Shown here: positions 6,734-14,556 of the stretch, in pieces
Layout of the letters: each line of letters starts with the position of its first letter
Numbering within the stretch: position 1 is the stretch's first letter
Assembly: GCA_964647255.1 (NCBI GenBank)
Contig: CAZYGI010000071.1
Location: forward strand, 1-18,191
Length of the DNA stretch: 18,191 nt
Reading direction: 5' to 3'
Source of the DNA: CAWJEL01 sp964647255
GTDB taxonomy: Bacteria; Chloroflexota; Anaerolineae; CG2-30-64-16
Made by a program: the position numbers and the translations under genes
The notes under the pieces: model-generated
The model's input: the letters and a program-made list of their open reading frames with translations, nothing else
Told to the model about the DNA's origin: nothing
Database searches by the model: none

Positions 6734-7729
6734 TTATCCGGCGATCAACGCCGCAGTCTCGGCCAGGCGGGTCGAGTAGCCCATCTCGTTGTCGTACCAG
6801 GCGGCGACGGAGAGCAGATCGCCCTGTACGGCGGTCAGCGGCAGGTCAACGATGGAGGAATGCGGGTCGCCGACGATGCGGGATGAGGCCCACTCATCTT
6901 CCAGCACGCCCATCACACCCTTGAGCGGCGGGACGGCGGCCGCCTTGCGGAACGCTTCGTTGACTTCTTCGACCGTCACCGGGCGCTCGGTGAGCAGATT
7001 CAGCTCGGCGATGGAGCCGGTGCGAGTAGGCACGCGGTATGCCTTGCCGGTGATCTTGAGGCCCGGCCAGATGAAGGCCAGCGCCCGCGCCGCGCCGGAT
7101 GAGGACGGGATAATGTTTTCGGCGGCGGCCCAGGAGTCGCGGCGATCCTTCATGGGCTGATCGGTGAGCGACTGGGTGTTGGTGTAGGCGTGGACGGTCG
7201 AGAAGAGGCCGTATTTGATGCCGAAGTTTTCGATGACGACCTTGACCACCGGCGCGAGCGCGTTGGTGGTGCAGCTCGCCATGCTGACGATCTTGTGTTT
7301 CGCCGGGTCGAACGTGTCGAGGTTGATGCCGGGCAGCAGCACCGCATCGCAGTCGTCCGCCTTCTTGCTCGGCGCGCTGACCAGGACGCGCTTGGCGCCG
7401 GCGTCCAGGTGCACCTGCGCGCCGGCGCGCGTGGTGGCCCGGCCGGTGCAGTCAATCACCAGGTCAACATCCAACGCCCGCCAATCGGGGAGCGCCTTCA
7501 TCGAGTCGAAGAAGGCGATTTCGCGACCACCGATGACGAAGCCCTTGTCCGTCGTTTTGACCTCTTCATGCCAGCGGCCGTAGTTGGAGTCCACCTCGAA
7601 CAGCGCCGCCAGGGTGGGCAGGTCCTTGATGTCGGAGATGGAGACCGGCGTAAAGAGGTTATTCTTCAGCGCGACCTTCATCAGCGACCGGCCGATACGA
7701 CCAAACCCGTGAATTGCTACCCTTGCCAT
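6734..7729 (-). CDS. gap: Glyceraldehyde-3-phosphate dehydrogenase, type I
   Basis: A 331-residue glycolytic enzyme that oxidises glyceraldehyde-3-phosphate to 1,3-bisphosphoglycerate. The Rossmann motif GFGRIGR is at 8-14, the catalytic SCTTNALAP carries Cys153, and the partner His180 lies in STVHAY. WYDNEMGYSTRL near the C-terminus is typical. Asp33 at the end of the second strand (SDIKD) is the residue that favours NAD over NADP. The frame extends 13 residues upstream, but ATG 7727-7729 is preferred because AAAGGAG lies eight bases ahead and MARVAIHGFG matches family N-termini. The region after the catalytic His (RRDSWAAAENIIPSSSG, RVPTRTGSIAELN) departs from the common RRARAAALNIIPTSTG and RVPTPxVS pattern, so it is a divergent branch. 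It follows glgC by 45 bases and appears to be the last gene of the sugar-phosphate run. Confidence 0.95.
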   Translation of the reverse strand: MARVAIHGFGRIGRSLMKVALKNNLFTPVSISDIKDLPTLAALFEVDSNYGRWHEEVKTTDKGFVIGGREIAFFDSMKALPDWRALDVDLVIDCTGRATTRAGAQVHLDAGAKRVLVSAPSKKADDCDAVLLPGINLDTFDPAKHKIVSMASCTTNALAPVVKVVIENFGIKYGLFSTVHAYTNTQSLTDQPMKDRRDSWAAAENIIPSSSGAARALAFIWPGLKITGKAYRVPTRTGSIAELNLLTERPVTVEEVNEAFRKAAAVPPLKGVMGVLEDEWASSRIVGDPHSSIVDLPLTAVQGDLLSVAAWYDNEMGYSTRLAETAALIAG

Positions 7730-7774
7730 ATGGATGCTCCTTTGGATGGGGGCGTCAGCGGACGTCACCGGTCC

Positions 7775-9040
7775 TCATTTGCGCAGGCTGATCGTGGCGC
7801 CGCTGGGCACCGACAGTTGATCGTAGTCTTCCGCCGTCGTGTTGGCGTCAATGCGGCAGTTCCGCCCGATCAACGCGTTGGCGGGGATGCGCGCGCCCTT
7901 GCCGGCGATGGTGATCCCGGTGTCAAGGTTTCCAGGCTCAAGCTGGTTGGGCGTCATGTCGTCACCCGCACCCACCTGGGCGCCGGCGCCGACCTCGATG
8001 TTCTTGTCCAGCACGCAGCGATCCACCGTCGCGCCGGCCCGGATCACCGTGTCGTTCATGATCACCGAATTGCTCACCAGGGCGCCGCGCTCGACGCGAA
8101 CACCGGGTGACAGGACGCTGTTAACCACCGTGCCGTCCACCACGCACCCGTTGCAGAGCAGGCTGTCGCGGGATTGCCCGGCCGGTCCCAACTTCACGGC
8201 CGGCCGTTCCTCTGAACGGGTGTGGATCACCCACTTCGGGTCGTACAGGTCCAGTTCGGGCTTTTCTTTGGTCATCGCCAGGCTGGTTTCCCAGTACGCC
8301 TGGATTGTACCGACGTCCACCCAGTAGCCGCTGAACGGATAGGCGAACACCTGGTCGTTCTCGACCATCTTGGGGATCAGGTTCTTGCCGAAGTCGTGGG
8401 ATGAGTTGGGATCCGCGCCATCCTCTTCCAGCCGCCGCAGCAAGAAATCCATGTTGAAGACGTAGATGCCCATGGAAGCCAGCGTGCTCTCCGACTTCTT
8501 CGGCTTCTCGACGAATTTGACGATGCGCTGTTGCTCGTCGGTGGTCATGATGCCGAAGCGGAACGTTTCTTCCGGCGCCACGTTCATCACCGCGATGGTC
8601 AGATCGGCCTTTTGTTCCTGGTGGAACCGCAGCATGTCCCGGTAGTCTTGCTTGTAGATGTGGTCGCCGGAAAGGATCAGGACGGTGTCGCACCCGCTGT
8701 CGCGCATAAAGTTGCGGTTCTGATAGAATGCGTCCGCGGTGCCGCGGTACCAGTCCTGGTCCTTGCGCCCGCGATAGGGCTGCCAGAGCTGAACGCCGTT
8801 GGGCCAGCGTCTGTTGAGATCCCACGGCTCTCCGATGCCGATGTGTTGCATCAGCGAATGCGGCCGGTACTGGGTCAAGACGGCGACCTTGGTCAGGCCT
8901 GAGTTGACGGCGTTGGAGAGCGGAAAGTCAATGATGCGATACTTGCCGGCGAACGGCACCGCGGGTTTGGCCCGTTTCTCGCCCAGGATGCTCAACCGGC
9001 TGCCCTGGCCGCCCGCCAGAATCATGGTGAGTACGTCCAT
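7775..9040 (-). CDS. glgC: Glucose-1-phosphate adenylyltransferase (ADP-glucose pyrophosphorylase)
   Basis: A 421-residue enzyme making ADP-glucose from glucose-1-phosphate and ATP, the committed step of bacterial glycogen synthesis. The nucleotidyltransferase motif LAGGQGSRL is at 8-16, followed by KRAKPAVPFAGKYRIIDFPLSN, then WYRGTADAFYQN, SGDHIYKQDY and FVEKPK. The C-terminal third has the hexapeptide-like left-handed beta-helix pattern used for allosteric control in this family. Length is normal. ATG 9038-9040 has GGGAG six bases upstream. A perfect 16-bp hairpin fills the gap between the pgi stop and this binding site. The pgm at the left edge could supply its substrate, and Pgi upstream links it to fructose-6-phosphate, a frequent activator or substrate source in this pathway. 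No glycogen synthase or branching enzyme is in the window. Confidence 0.96.
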   Translation of the reverse strand: MDVLTMILAGGQGSRLSILGEKRAKPAVPFAGKYRIIDFPLSNAVNSGLTKVAVLTQYRPHSLMQHIGIGEPWDLNRRWPNGVQLWQPYRGRKDQDWYRGTADAFYQNRNFMRDSGCDTVLILSGDHIYKQDYRDMLRFHQEQKADLTIAVMNVAPEETFRFGIMTTDEQQRIVKFVEKPKKSESTLASMGIYVFNMDFLLRRLEEDGADPNSSHDFGKNLIPKMVENDQVFAYPFSGYWVDVGTIQAYWETSLAMTKEKPELDLYDPKWVIHTRSEERPAVKLGPAGQSRDSLLCNGCVVDGTVVNSVLSPGVRVERGALVSNSVIMNDTVIRAGATVDRCVLDKNIEVGAGAQVGAGDDMTPNQLEPGNLDTGITIAGKGARIPANALIGRNCRIDANTTAEDYDQLSVPSGATISLRK

Positions 9041-9057
9041 AGTTTTCTCCCTTTTGC

Positions 9058-9092
9058 CACGGTTGCCAACTTTCCGAAAGTTGGCAACCGTG
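9058..9092 (-). repeat. Perfect 16-bp hairpin between pgi and glgC
   Basis: CACGGTTGCCAACTTT at 9058-9073 is perfectly complementary to 9077-9092, with a 3-base loop. The stem begins at the base after the pgi stop codon and ends just before the glgC ribosome binding site. No T-run follows, so a terminator is unlikely. It could be an RNA-stability or processing element, or a dispersed palindromic repeat. Confidence 0.8.
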
Positions 9093-10691
9093 CTAGCGCA
9101 TGTCCTTGATCGCGTTGATCAAGCCGTTGGTCGAAGCGTCGTGGCTCTGAACGGAGGCGTTGCTCTTGAGCTCCGGAAGGATGACCTTGGCGAGCTGTTT
9201 GCCCAGCTCCACCCCCCACTGATCGAACGAGTTGATGTCCCAGATGGCGCCTTGGGTGAAGATCTTGTGCTCGTAGAGCGCGATCAGCGAACCCAGGACT
9301 GCCGGCGTCAGCTTCGGGTAGAGGAAGGAGTTGGTCGGCCGGTTGCCGGGGAAGGTCTTGTGGATCGCGAGCTCGTCCAGCTCAGGCCCGCTCTTGCCTT
9401 CTTTGACCAGCTCGGCGCGCGCCTCCTCCGTCGTCTTGCCCCGCATCAGCGCCTCAGTCTGCGCCAGGTAGTTCGAGAGCAGGATGGGATGATGATCGCC
9501 GCGCGGGTTGTGGCTCTGCGCCGCGGCCAGAAAATCGCACGGGATGAGCTTGGTGCCCTGGTGGATCAACTGGTAGAAGGCGTGCTCGGCATCCTTGGTG
9601 ACGCCCTTGCCGTTGCTCTCCATGTCGCCCTGCTGGAAGTAGGACGAGAAGTGCATCAGGTATTGGTCGTAGGGCAGGATGGCCTGTGATTGGGCGCCGA
9701 AGAAGTTGTTGTACCAGATGCCCAACAGCCCCATGATCACCGGCAGGTTCTTCTCGAAGGGCGTCGTGCGGAAGTGCTCGTCCACCGCGTGCGCGCCGCC
9801 CAGCAGCGCCTCGAAGTTGTCCATGCCGATGTAAAGCGCGATCGAGAGGCCGATGGCCGACCACAGCGAATAGCGGCCGCCCACCCAATCCCAGAATTCG
9901 AACATGTTCTTCGGGTCAATCCCAAATTTCTTCACTTCGGCTGTGTTGGTGGACATCGCCGCAAAGTGCTTGGCGACGGCGGCGCTATCCTGCGCTGCGT
10001 CCAGGAACCAGGCCCGCGCGGTCTGGGCGTTGGTCATCGTTTCCTGTGTGGTGAAGGTCTTCGAGGCCACCAGGAAGAGCACCGTCTCCGGGTTCACCAG
10101 CTTCAGGGCTTCGACGATGTCGGTGCTGTCAACATTGGAAACAAAATGGACGCGCAGGCCGGGCTTGCCGTACGGCTTTAGCGCCTCACAGACCATCTTC
10201 GGCCCCAGGTCGGAGCCGCCGATACCGATGTTCACCACGTCGGTGATCGGCTTGCCCGTGTACCCGGTCCACGCCCCGGAGCGCACCGCCTCGGTGAACT
10301 CCCGCATGTGCGCGAGCACCCGGTTGACTTCGGGCATCACGTCCACGCCATCCACCAGGATCGGTCGGTTGGCGCGGTTGCGCAGGGCGACGTGCAGGAC
10401 GGCACGCTTTTCAGTGTTGTTGTACTTCTGGCCGCTGAACATGACCTCGATTTTGTCCGCCACCTTCGCCTGCCGCGCCAGATCCAGCAGCAGCGCCATC
10501 GTCTTTTCGGTGATGCGGTTCTTGGAGTAGTCGAACAGGATGTCGCTGCCGTCGGCCGATTGCAGCCGCAGCGAGAAACGCTCGAAACGCTGGGGATCCT
10601 GGGCGAAGAGCTCCCGCATGTGCAGGCCGGCCATCTCTTTTTGGTGTTCGTCCAGCGCCTGCCAGGCAGGCAATTCTCTGAGGATGGGCAT
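9093..10691 (-). CDS. pgi: Glucose-6-phosphate isomerase with a shortened active-site loop
   Basis: Interconverts glucose-6-phosphate and fructose-6-phosphate. Family motifs are GIGGSDLGP at 156-164, SKTFTTQETMTNA at 210-222, DWVGGRYSLWSAIG at 268-281 and FDQWGVELGK at 489-498. The catalytic residues appear as Glu358 (MESNGK), His370 (EHAFYQLIHQG) and Lys498. In human and E. coli enzymes the Glu and His are about 31 residues apart, with the conserved TGPIxWGEPGTNGQ between them. Here they are 12 apart and that segment is missing, giving 532 residues instead of about 549. The reading frame is intact. Of two starts, ATG 10689-10691 is preferred over TTG 10712 because GGAGG lies five bases upstream and the protein begins as the family does. 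It follows the ATPase by 87 bases holding a long imperfect hairpin. Identity is firm; activity may be affected by the loop loss. Confidence 0.93.
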   Translation of the reverse strand: MPILRELPAWQALDEHQKEMAGLHMRELFAQDPQRFERFSLRLQSADGSDILFDYSKNRITEKTMALLLDLARQAKVADKIEVMFSGQKYNNTEKRAVLHVALRNRANRPILVDGVDVMPEVNRVLAHMREFTEAVRSGAWTGYTGKPITDVVNIGIGGSDLGPKMVCEALKPYGKPGLRVHFVSNVDSTDIVEALKLVNPETVLFLVASKTFTTQETMTNAQTARAWFLDAAQDSAAVAKHFAAMSTNTAEVKKFGIDPKNMFEFWDWVGGRYSLWSAIGLSIALYIGMDNFEALLGGAHAVDEHFRTTPFEKNLPVIMGLLGIWYNNFFGAQSQAILPYDQYLMHFSSYFQQGDMESNGKGVTKDAEHAFYQLIHQGTKLIPCDFLAAAQSHNPRGDHHPILLSNYLAQTEALMRGKTTEEARAELVKEGKSGPELDELAIHKTFPGNRPTNSFLYPKLTPAVLGSLIALYEHKIFTQGAIWDINSFDQWGVELGKQLAKVILPELKSNASVQSHDASTNGLINAIKDMR

Positions 10692-10713
10692 ACGCGCCTC
10701 CATAGGATTCAAA

Positions 10714-10771
10714 GGCTGAGGTTGAGACCAAGGTTAAGGCAGGGTGCCTAACCTTAACCTCAACCTCAGCC
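10714..10771 (-). repeat. Long imperfect hairpin with hexamer repeats between the ATPase gene and pgi
   Basis: The arms 10714-10740 and 10746-10771 pair over about 23 base pairs. There is a perfect 13-bp outer stem (10714-10726 with 10759-10771), a 3-base internal mismatch, then 6 and 4 bp separated by one bulged base, with a 5-base loop. The right arm reads as CCTYAR hexamers (CCTTAA, CCTCAA, CCTCAG). It lies between the ATPase stop and the pgi ribosome binding site. No T-run follows. Confidence 0.75.
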
Positions 10772-10778
10772 TCGCAAC

Positions 10779-13655
10779 TTACGCCAGTTCCATCTGAGCG
10801 GCCTGGGTGGTTTCGATCCGCCTCGCCCGTGCGCGCAGGTAGATCTTGGTCAGCTCGGCCGCAACTGAGGCCATCAACGAGAACGGAACGACCCACAGCC
10901 AGTCAACCGGCGGGATGGTTACCGTGTTGAAGATGGTCTGCAGGAACGGCACGTACATCACCGCGATCACCAGCAGGATCGAGAAGATCACGGCCATGTT
11001 CATCGTCCGATTGGAGAAGAAGCCGAGCTTGAACACCGAGATGCGCTCGGAGCGGGCGGTGTACGCCCGCAGCAGTTCGGACAGGGTCAGCGTGCCGAAT
11101 GCCACCGTCCGCCACGTCGCCAGGTCGGGATGGGCCAGGGATGCGCCCGGCCGCGCGCCCGCCATGATGTAGGACGTGAGGATCGCGATCGTCATCACAA
11201 CGGCTTGCACCGAGATGCCGATCAGCATTTCCCTGTTGATAATCGGCTCCCCGACGGGCCGCGGCGGCCGCTCCATGATGCCGGGCTCGCCCTTCTCCAT
11301 GCCCAGCGCCAGCGCCGGCGCGCCGTCGGAGACCAGGTTCAGGAACAGCAGCATCGTCGGCGTCAGCGGGGCCGGCAGGCCGGCCAGCATCGCCAGGAAG
11401 ATGATCAGGATCTCGCCGATGTTGCACGAGATCAGATAAAAGACGAACTTGCGGATGTTGGAGTAGATGATGCGACCCTCTTCGATGGCCGAGACGATGC
11501 TTGCGAAGTTGTCGTTAGTCAACACCATGTCGGCGGTCTGCTTGGTCACATCGGTGCCGGTGATGCCCATCGCCACGCCGATGTCGGCGCGCTTCAGGGC
11601 CGGCGCATCGTTCACGCCGTCGCCGGTCATGGCGACAACCTGGTAGCGGCGCCGGAGCGAGTCCACGATGCGCATCTTATGTTCCGGCGAACTGCGCGCG
11701 CAGGTGTTCAGGTGGAGCACCATGTTGTCCAGCTCGTCGTCGCTCATCTCATTGACTTCGGCGCCGGTGACGACGTGGCCGCCTTCGGTCAACATGCCGA
11801 TCTGGCCCGCGATGGCCGCCGCGGTATCCTTGTAGTCGCCCGTGATCATGATGGTTCTGAGGCCCGCGCGCTTCGCTACCTCTACGGCGACTTTGACCTC
11901 GGGCCGGGCCGGATCAATCATGCCCTGCAAGCCCAAGAAGGTCATGTTGCGCTCCGTCTCCTCGGGCTTTGGCTCGGCCGGCACTTCCTTCAGCGTCCTG
12001 AAGGCGCCCCCCAGCACGCGCAGCGCGGAGGTCGCCATGCTCTTGTTGGCGTCCAGGATTCCCTGGCGCAGTTCCGGGGTCAGCGGCACGATCTTGTCGC
12101 CAAACACGACATCGTCGCAGTAGCTCAGCACCAGGTCTGGCCCGCCCTTGACGAACGCGACATAGGGATCGGGCTGCGGTGCGCGGCTGCCGTTCTTCAG
12201 GTTGTTGATGCGCACACCCAGATCGCCCGCTTCGTGGATCGTCGTCATCATCTTGCGATCGGAGTCGAAGGGGATCTCGGCGACGCGCGGGTAGGCCTTC
12301 TTCGCGTCTTCGAGGGCCAGGCCAGCCTTGGCCGCAGCCACCACCATCGCGCCTTCGGTGGGATCGCCGATCATCTTCCAGATCGGTTTGCCGCCCTCGT
12401 CTGTGCCTTGCTCTAGCTTGGCGTCGTTGCAGAGCATCATGCCGTGCAGGAGCAGGTGGGCGCCCGGGTCGCTAGTCACGGCCAGGGGCGTCCCGTTTTG
12501 GGAGAACTCACCGACCGGCGCGTAGCCTTCGCCGCTGACCGCGAACTCTTTCCCGCCGGCCCAGCCGCGGGTCACGGTCATCTGGTTCTGCGTGAGGGTG
12601 CCGGTCTTGTCGGAACAGATCGTCGTGCAGGAGCCTAGCGTTTCCACTGCGGGCAGCTTGCGGATCAACGCCTGCCGGGCGACCATGCGCTGCATACCAA
12701 GCGCCAGACAGACGGTGACGACGGCGGCTAACCCTTCGGGCACGGCCGCGATCGCGAGGCTGACGGCGGTCATGACGAGCTCGATGACATCGCGCCCGTG
12801 TTCGGCGAAGTAGGCGTTAATCCCCTTCGTGAAGATCATGGCGGGGTCCGTGTCACGGACGATGCCGAACAGCAGGATGAACGCGCAGATGCTCAGACAG
12901 ACGATGCCCAGCGTCTTGCCGAGCTGCTCCAGCTTGATCTGGAGCGGGGTCATCTCGTCTTCGCTGGTCTGCAGCATCTCGGCGATCTGCCCCAACTGCG
13001 TGTCCATGCCGGTCTGGGTCACGATGCCCATGCCGCGGCCGTAGGTGACGAGCATGGAACTGAACGCGCAATTGTCACGGTCGCCGAGCGGCGCATCGGG
13101 TTCCAGGACCACTTTGGCGTTCTTGTCCACGGGCACCGATTCGCCGGTGAGCGAGGCCTCCTCCGATTTCAGGTTGACGGCCTCAACCAGGCGCAGGTCG
13201 GCCGGCATGTAGTTGCCTGCTTCGATCATCACCAGGTCGCCGACCACCAGGTCGCGCGCCGGGATCGTCTGCTGCTGGCCATCCCGGATGACGCGGGCGT
13301 TGGGCGCCGACATCTTCTTGAGCGCGGCCAGCGAGGCCTCCGCCTTCGACTCTTGCACAACGCCGATGACGGAGTTGAGCACGACGATGGCCAGGATGAC
13401 GAGCGCATCAATCCATTCGCCCAGCAGCAGGGACAGAATGGCGGCGACGACCAGGATGATGATCAGGAAGTCTTTGAACTGGTCCAACAGCAGAGCGAAG
13501 AAGCCGGGCCGCGGCTTTTCTTTCAGCTCGTTGGGGCCGTTCTTCGCGAGCCGGGCCGCAGCTTCTGCGGCGGTCAGGCCTTTGACCAGGTCCGTGCCCA
13601 GCTCTTTCGCGGTCTGTTCAATCGTCCAGGCATGGGCGTTGATTCTTTCAGCCAT
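10779..13655 (-). CDS. P-type cation-transporting ATPase, calcium type (P2)
   Basis: A 958-residue membrane pump of the P2 group (SERCA/PMCA-like) that uses ATP to export cations, most likely Ca2+. Order of features: N-terminal cation-ATPase domain, helices at about 51-95, actuator TGES at 170-173, M4 PEGL at 306-309, phosphorylation site CSDKTGTLT with Asp349, nucleotide-domain KGGP, then MITGD and TGDGVNDAP of the P domain and a C-terminal helix bundle. Calcium-site residues match SERCA by eye: Glu307 in PEGL, Asn and Glu in CNIGE of M5, Asn and Asp in NLVSDG of M6, with Ser where SERCA has Thr799. The frame runs 28 codons further upstream, but ATG 13653-13655 follows a strong GGAGGAG and starts the conserved N-terminus. 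It sits between rpiA and pgi, a position with no obvious metabolic reason. A Na+ or Mn2+ pump is possible but less supported. Confidence 0.92.
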   Translation of the reverse strand: MAERINAHAWTIEQTAKELGTDLVKGLTAAEAAARLAKNGPNELKEKPRPGFFALLLDQFKDFLIIILVVAAILSLLLGEWIDALVILAIVVLNSVIGVVQESKAEASLAALKKMSAPNARVIRDGQQQTIPARDLVVGDLVMIEAGNYMPADLRLVEAVNLKSEEASLTGESVPVDKNAKVVLEPDAPLGDRDNCAFSSMLVTYGRGMGIVTQTGMDTQLGQIAEMLQTSEDEMTPLQIKLEQLGKTLGIVCLSICAFILLFGIVRDTDPAMIFTKGINAYFAEHGRDVIELVMTAVSLAIAAVPEGLAAVVTVCLALGMQRMVARQALIRKLPAVETLGSCTTICSDKTGTLTQNQMTVTRGWAGGKEFAVSGEGYAPVGEFSQNGTPLAVTSDPGAHLLLHGMMLCNDAKLEQGTDEGGKPIWKMIGDPTEGAMVVAAAKAGLALEDAKKAYPRVAEIPFDSDRKMMTTIHEAGDLGVRINNLKNGSRAPQPDPYVAFVKGGPDLVLSYCDDVVFGDKIVPLTPELRQGILDANKSMATSALRVLGGAFRTLKEVPAEPKPEETERNMTFLGLQGMIDPARPEVKVAVEVAKRAGLRTIMITGDYKDTAAAIAGQIGMLTEGGHVVTGAEVNEMSDDELDNMVLHLNTCARSSPEHKMRIVDSLRRRYQVVAMTGDGVNDAPALKRADIGVAMGITGTDVTKQTADMVLTNDNFASIVSAIEEGRIIYSNIRKFVFYLISCNIGEILIIFLAMLAGLPAPLTPTMLLFLNLVSDGAPALALGMEKGEPGIMERPPRPVGEPIINREMLIGISVQAVVMTIAILTSYIMAGARPGASLAHPDLATWRTVAFGTLTLSELLRAYTARSERISVFKLGFFSNRTMNMAVIFSILLVIAVMYVPFLQTIFNTVTIPPVDWLWVVPFSLMASVAAELTKIYLRARARRIETTQAAQMELA

Positions 13656-13688
13656 TGAAATCTCCTCCGACGTTGGATCACTGAGCCT

Positions 13689-13718
13689 GCTCCCGACGCT
13701 GCCGTTGCGTGTGGGAGC
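13689..13718 (-). repeat. Imperfect hairpin between rpiA and the ATPase gene
   Basis: In the 107-base gap, GCTCCC and GGGAGC form a 6-bp stem that continues inward through a bulge into ACGC/GCGT, closing a 7-base loop. It ends about 20 bases before the ATPase ribosome binding site. It is weaker than the other gap hairpins. Nothing else is recognisable in this gap. Confidence 0.45.
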
Positions 13719-13762
13719 TGCCGTGACGGGACCAGCCATCGGCGCCCGTCTACAACAACGTT

Positions 13763-14458
13763 CTAACTTTCTCGTTTCAGGCGCCGGATGCCGGAAACCC
13801 CGGCCACGATCACCTCGGTCGCCAGGCCCAGGAACAAGCCATGGGCCACGATGCCGGTGCGTGCATCCAGGCGCGCGCCCAGGCCGACCGGGTCAGCGAT
13901 CGGCCCGAAGGCACTGTCCAAGATGTAGTTGCCCTGATCGGTCTTGTATGGCGCGCCATCGGCGCCTGGCCGCAAGCGAGCCCGCGCGCCCAGGGCCTCT
14001 AGGTAGGCGGCCTGGGTGCGCCAGCCGAAGGGGATGACCTCCACCGGGACCGCCCAATGCGTGCCCAGGGCCGGCGACAGCTTGGATTCGTCCACGATGA
14101 TGATCTCGCGGCGGCTGGACTGGGCGACGAGCTTCTCGCGCAGCAGGGCGCCGCCGCCGCCCTTGATCAGGTTCAACGCCGGGTCCACCTCATCTGCCCC
14201 GTCGAAGGTCAGATCTACCACCGGATGATCTTCCAACGTGGTCAGTGGGATGCCCAACCGTCGGGCCTCAGCCTCGATCACGCTCGAACATGGGATGCCC
14301 CGGATGTCGGTGAGCTCGCCTGCGGCGAGCTTTGCGGCCAGGCCGCGCACGGCCAGGATCGCGGTGCTGCCGGCGCCCAGGCCGATGATCGTGCCCGACT
14401 GGATGTACGCGAGAACCTGGTCGGCCGCTTGTTGCTTCAACGCTTGCGCTGGGTCCAT
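13763..14458 (-). CDS. rpiA: Ribose-5-phosphate isomerase A
   Basis: A 231-residue enzyme that interconverts ribose-5-phosphate and ribulose-5-phosphate. Motifs: GLGAGSTA at 26-33, FDGADEVD at 85-92 with Asp86 and Asp89, IKGGGGALLREK at 98-109 with the expected catalytic Lys99 and Glu108, and VDESKLSPALG at 122-132. These correspond to Asp81, Asp84, Lys94 and Glu103 of the E. coli enzyme. The open frame reaches 34 codons further upstream into tal, but ATG 14456-14458 is chosen because GGAGG lies five bases ahead and the family N-terminus starts there. It receives ribulose-5-phosphate from Gnd and passes ribose-5-phosphate to Tkt, both encoded upstream in the same orientation. Length and motifs are ordinary. 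Confidence 0.96.
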   Translation of the reverse strand: MDPAQALKQQAADQVLAYIQSGTIIGLGAGSTAILAVRGLAAKLAAGELTDIRGIPCSSVIEAEARRLGIPLTTLEDHPVVDLTFDGADEVDPALNLIKGGGGALLREKLVAQSSRREIIIVDESKLSPALGTHWAVPVEVIPFGWRTQAAYLEALGARARLRPGADGAPYKTDQGNYILDSAFGPIADPVGLGARLDARTGIVAHGLFLGLATEVIVAGVSGIRRLKRES

Positions 14459-14469
14459 ACCTGCCTCCG

Positions 14470-14548
14470 GCGAAGAGCGAATGGTGAATGGGCTGACTCG
14501 AGCGCGGGGACGCGTCCCCACCGTCCAAGGAGGCATTCGCTGCTTCGC
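14470..14548 (-). repeat. Nested hairpins in the tal-rpiA gap
   Basis: An outer 14-bp stem pairs 14470-14483 (GCGAAGAGCGAATG) with 14534-14548, one bulged base at 14542. It encloses a 14-base perfect palindrome, GGGGACGCGTCCCC, at 14506-14519. The outer stem lies directly before the rpiA ribosome binding site (14464-14468). One arm reads as heptamers CGAAGAG, CGAATGG, TGAATGG (14471-14491), the same family as in the gnd-tkt gap. Confidence 0.65.
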
Positions 14549-14556
14549 TGCTTCGC

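Noticed and set aside
7190..8110. 306-codon plus-strand frame spanning the gap-glgC junction
   Set aside because: Covers two clear minus-strand genes and has low-complexity composition typical of antisense shadows.
9058..9092. Intrinsic terminator between pgi and glgC
   Set aside because: No T-run follows the stem on the minus strand, the gap is 52 bases, and glgC has its ribosome binding site directly after it, so readthrough is more likely.
11130..12416. 428-codon open frame on the plus strand opposite the ATPase gene
   Set aside because: No family features and no ribosome binding site in context; it mirrors the conserved ATPase.
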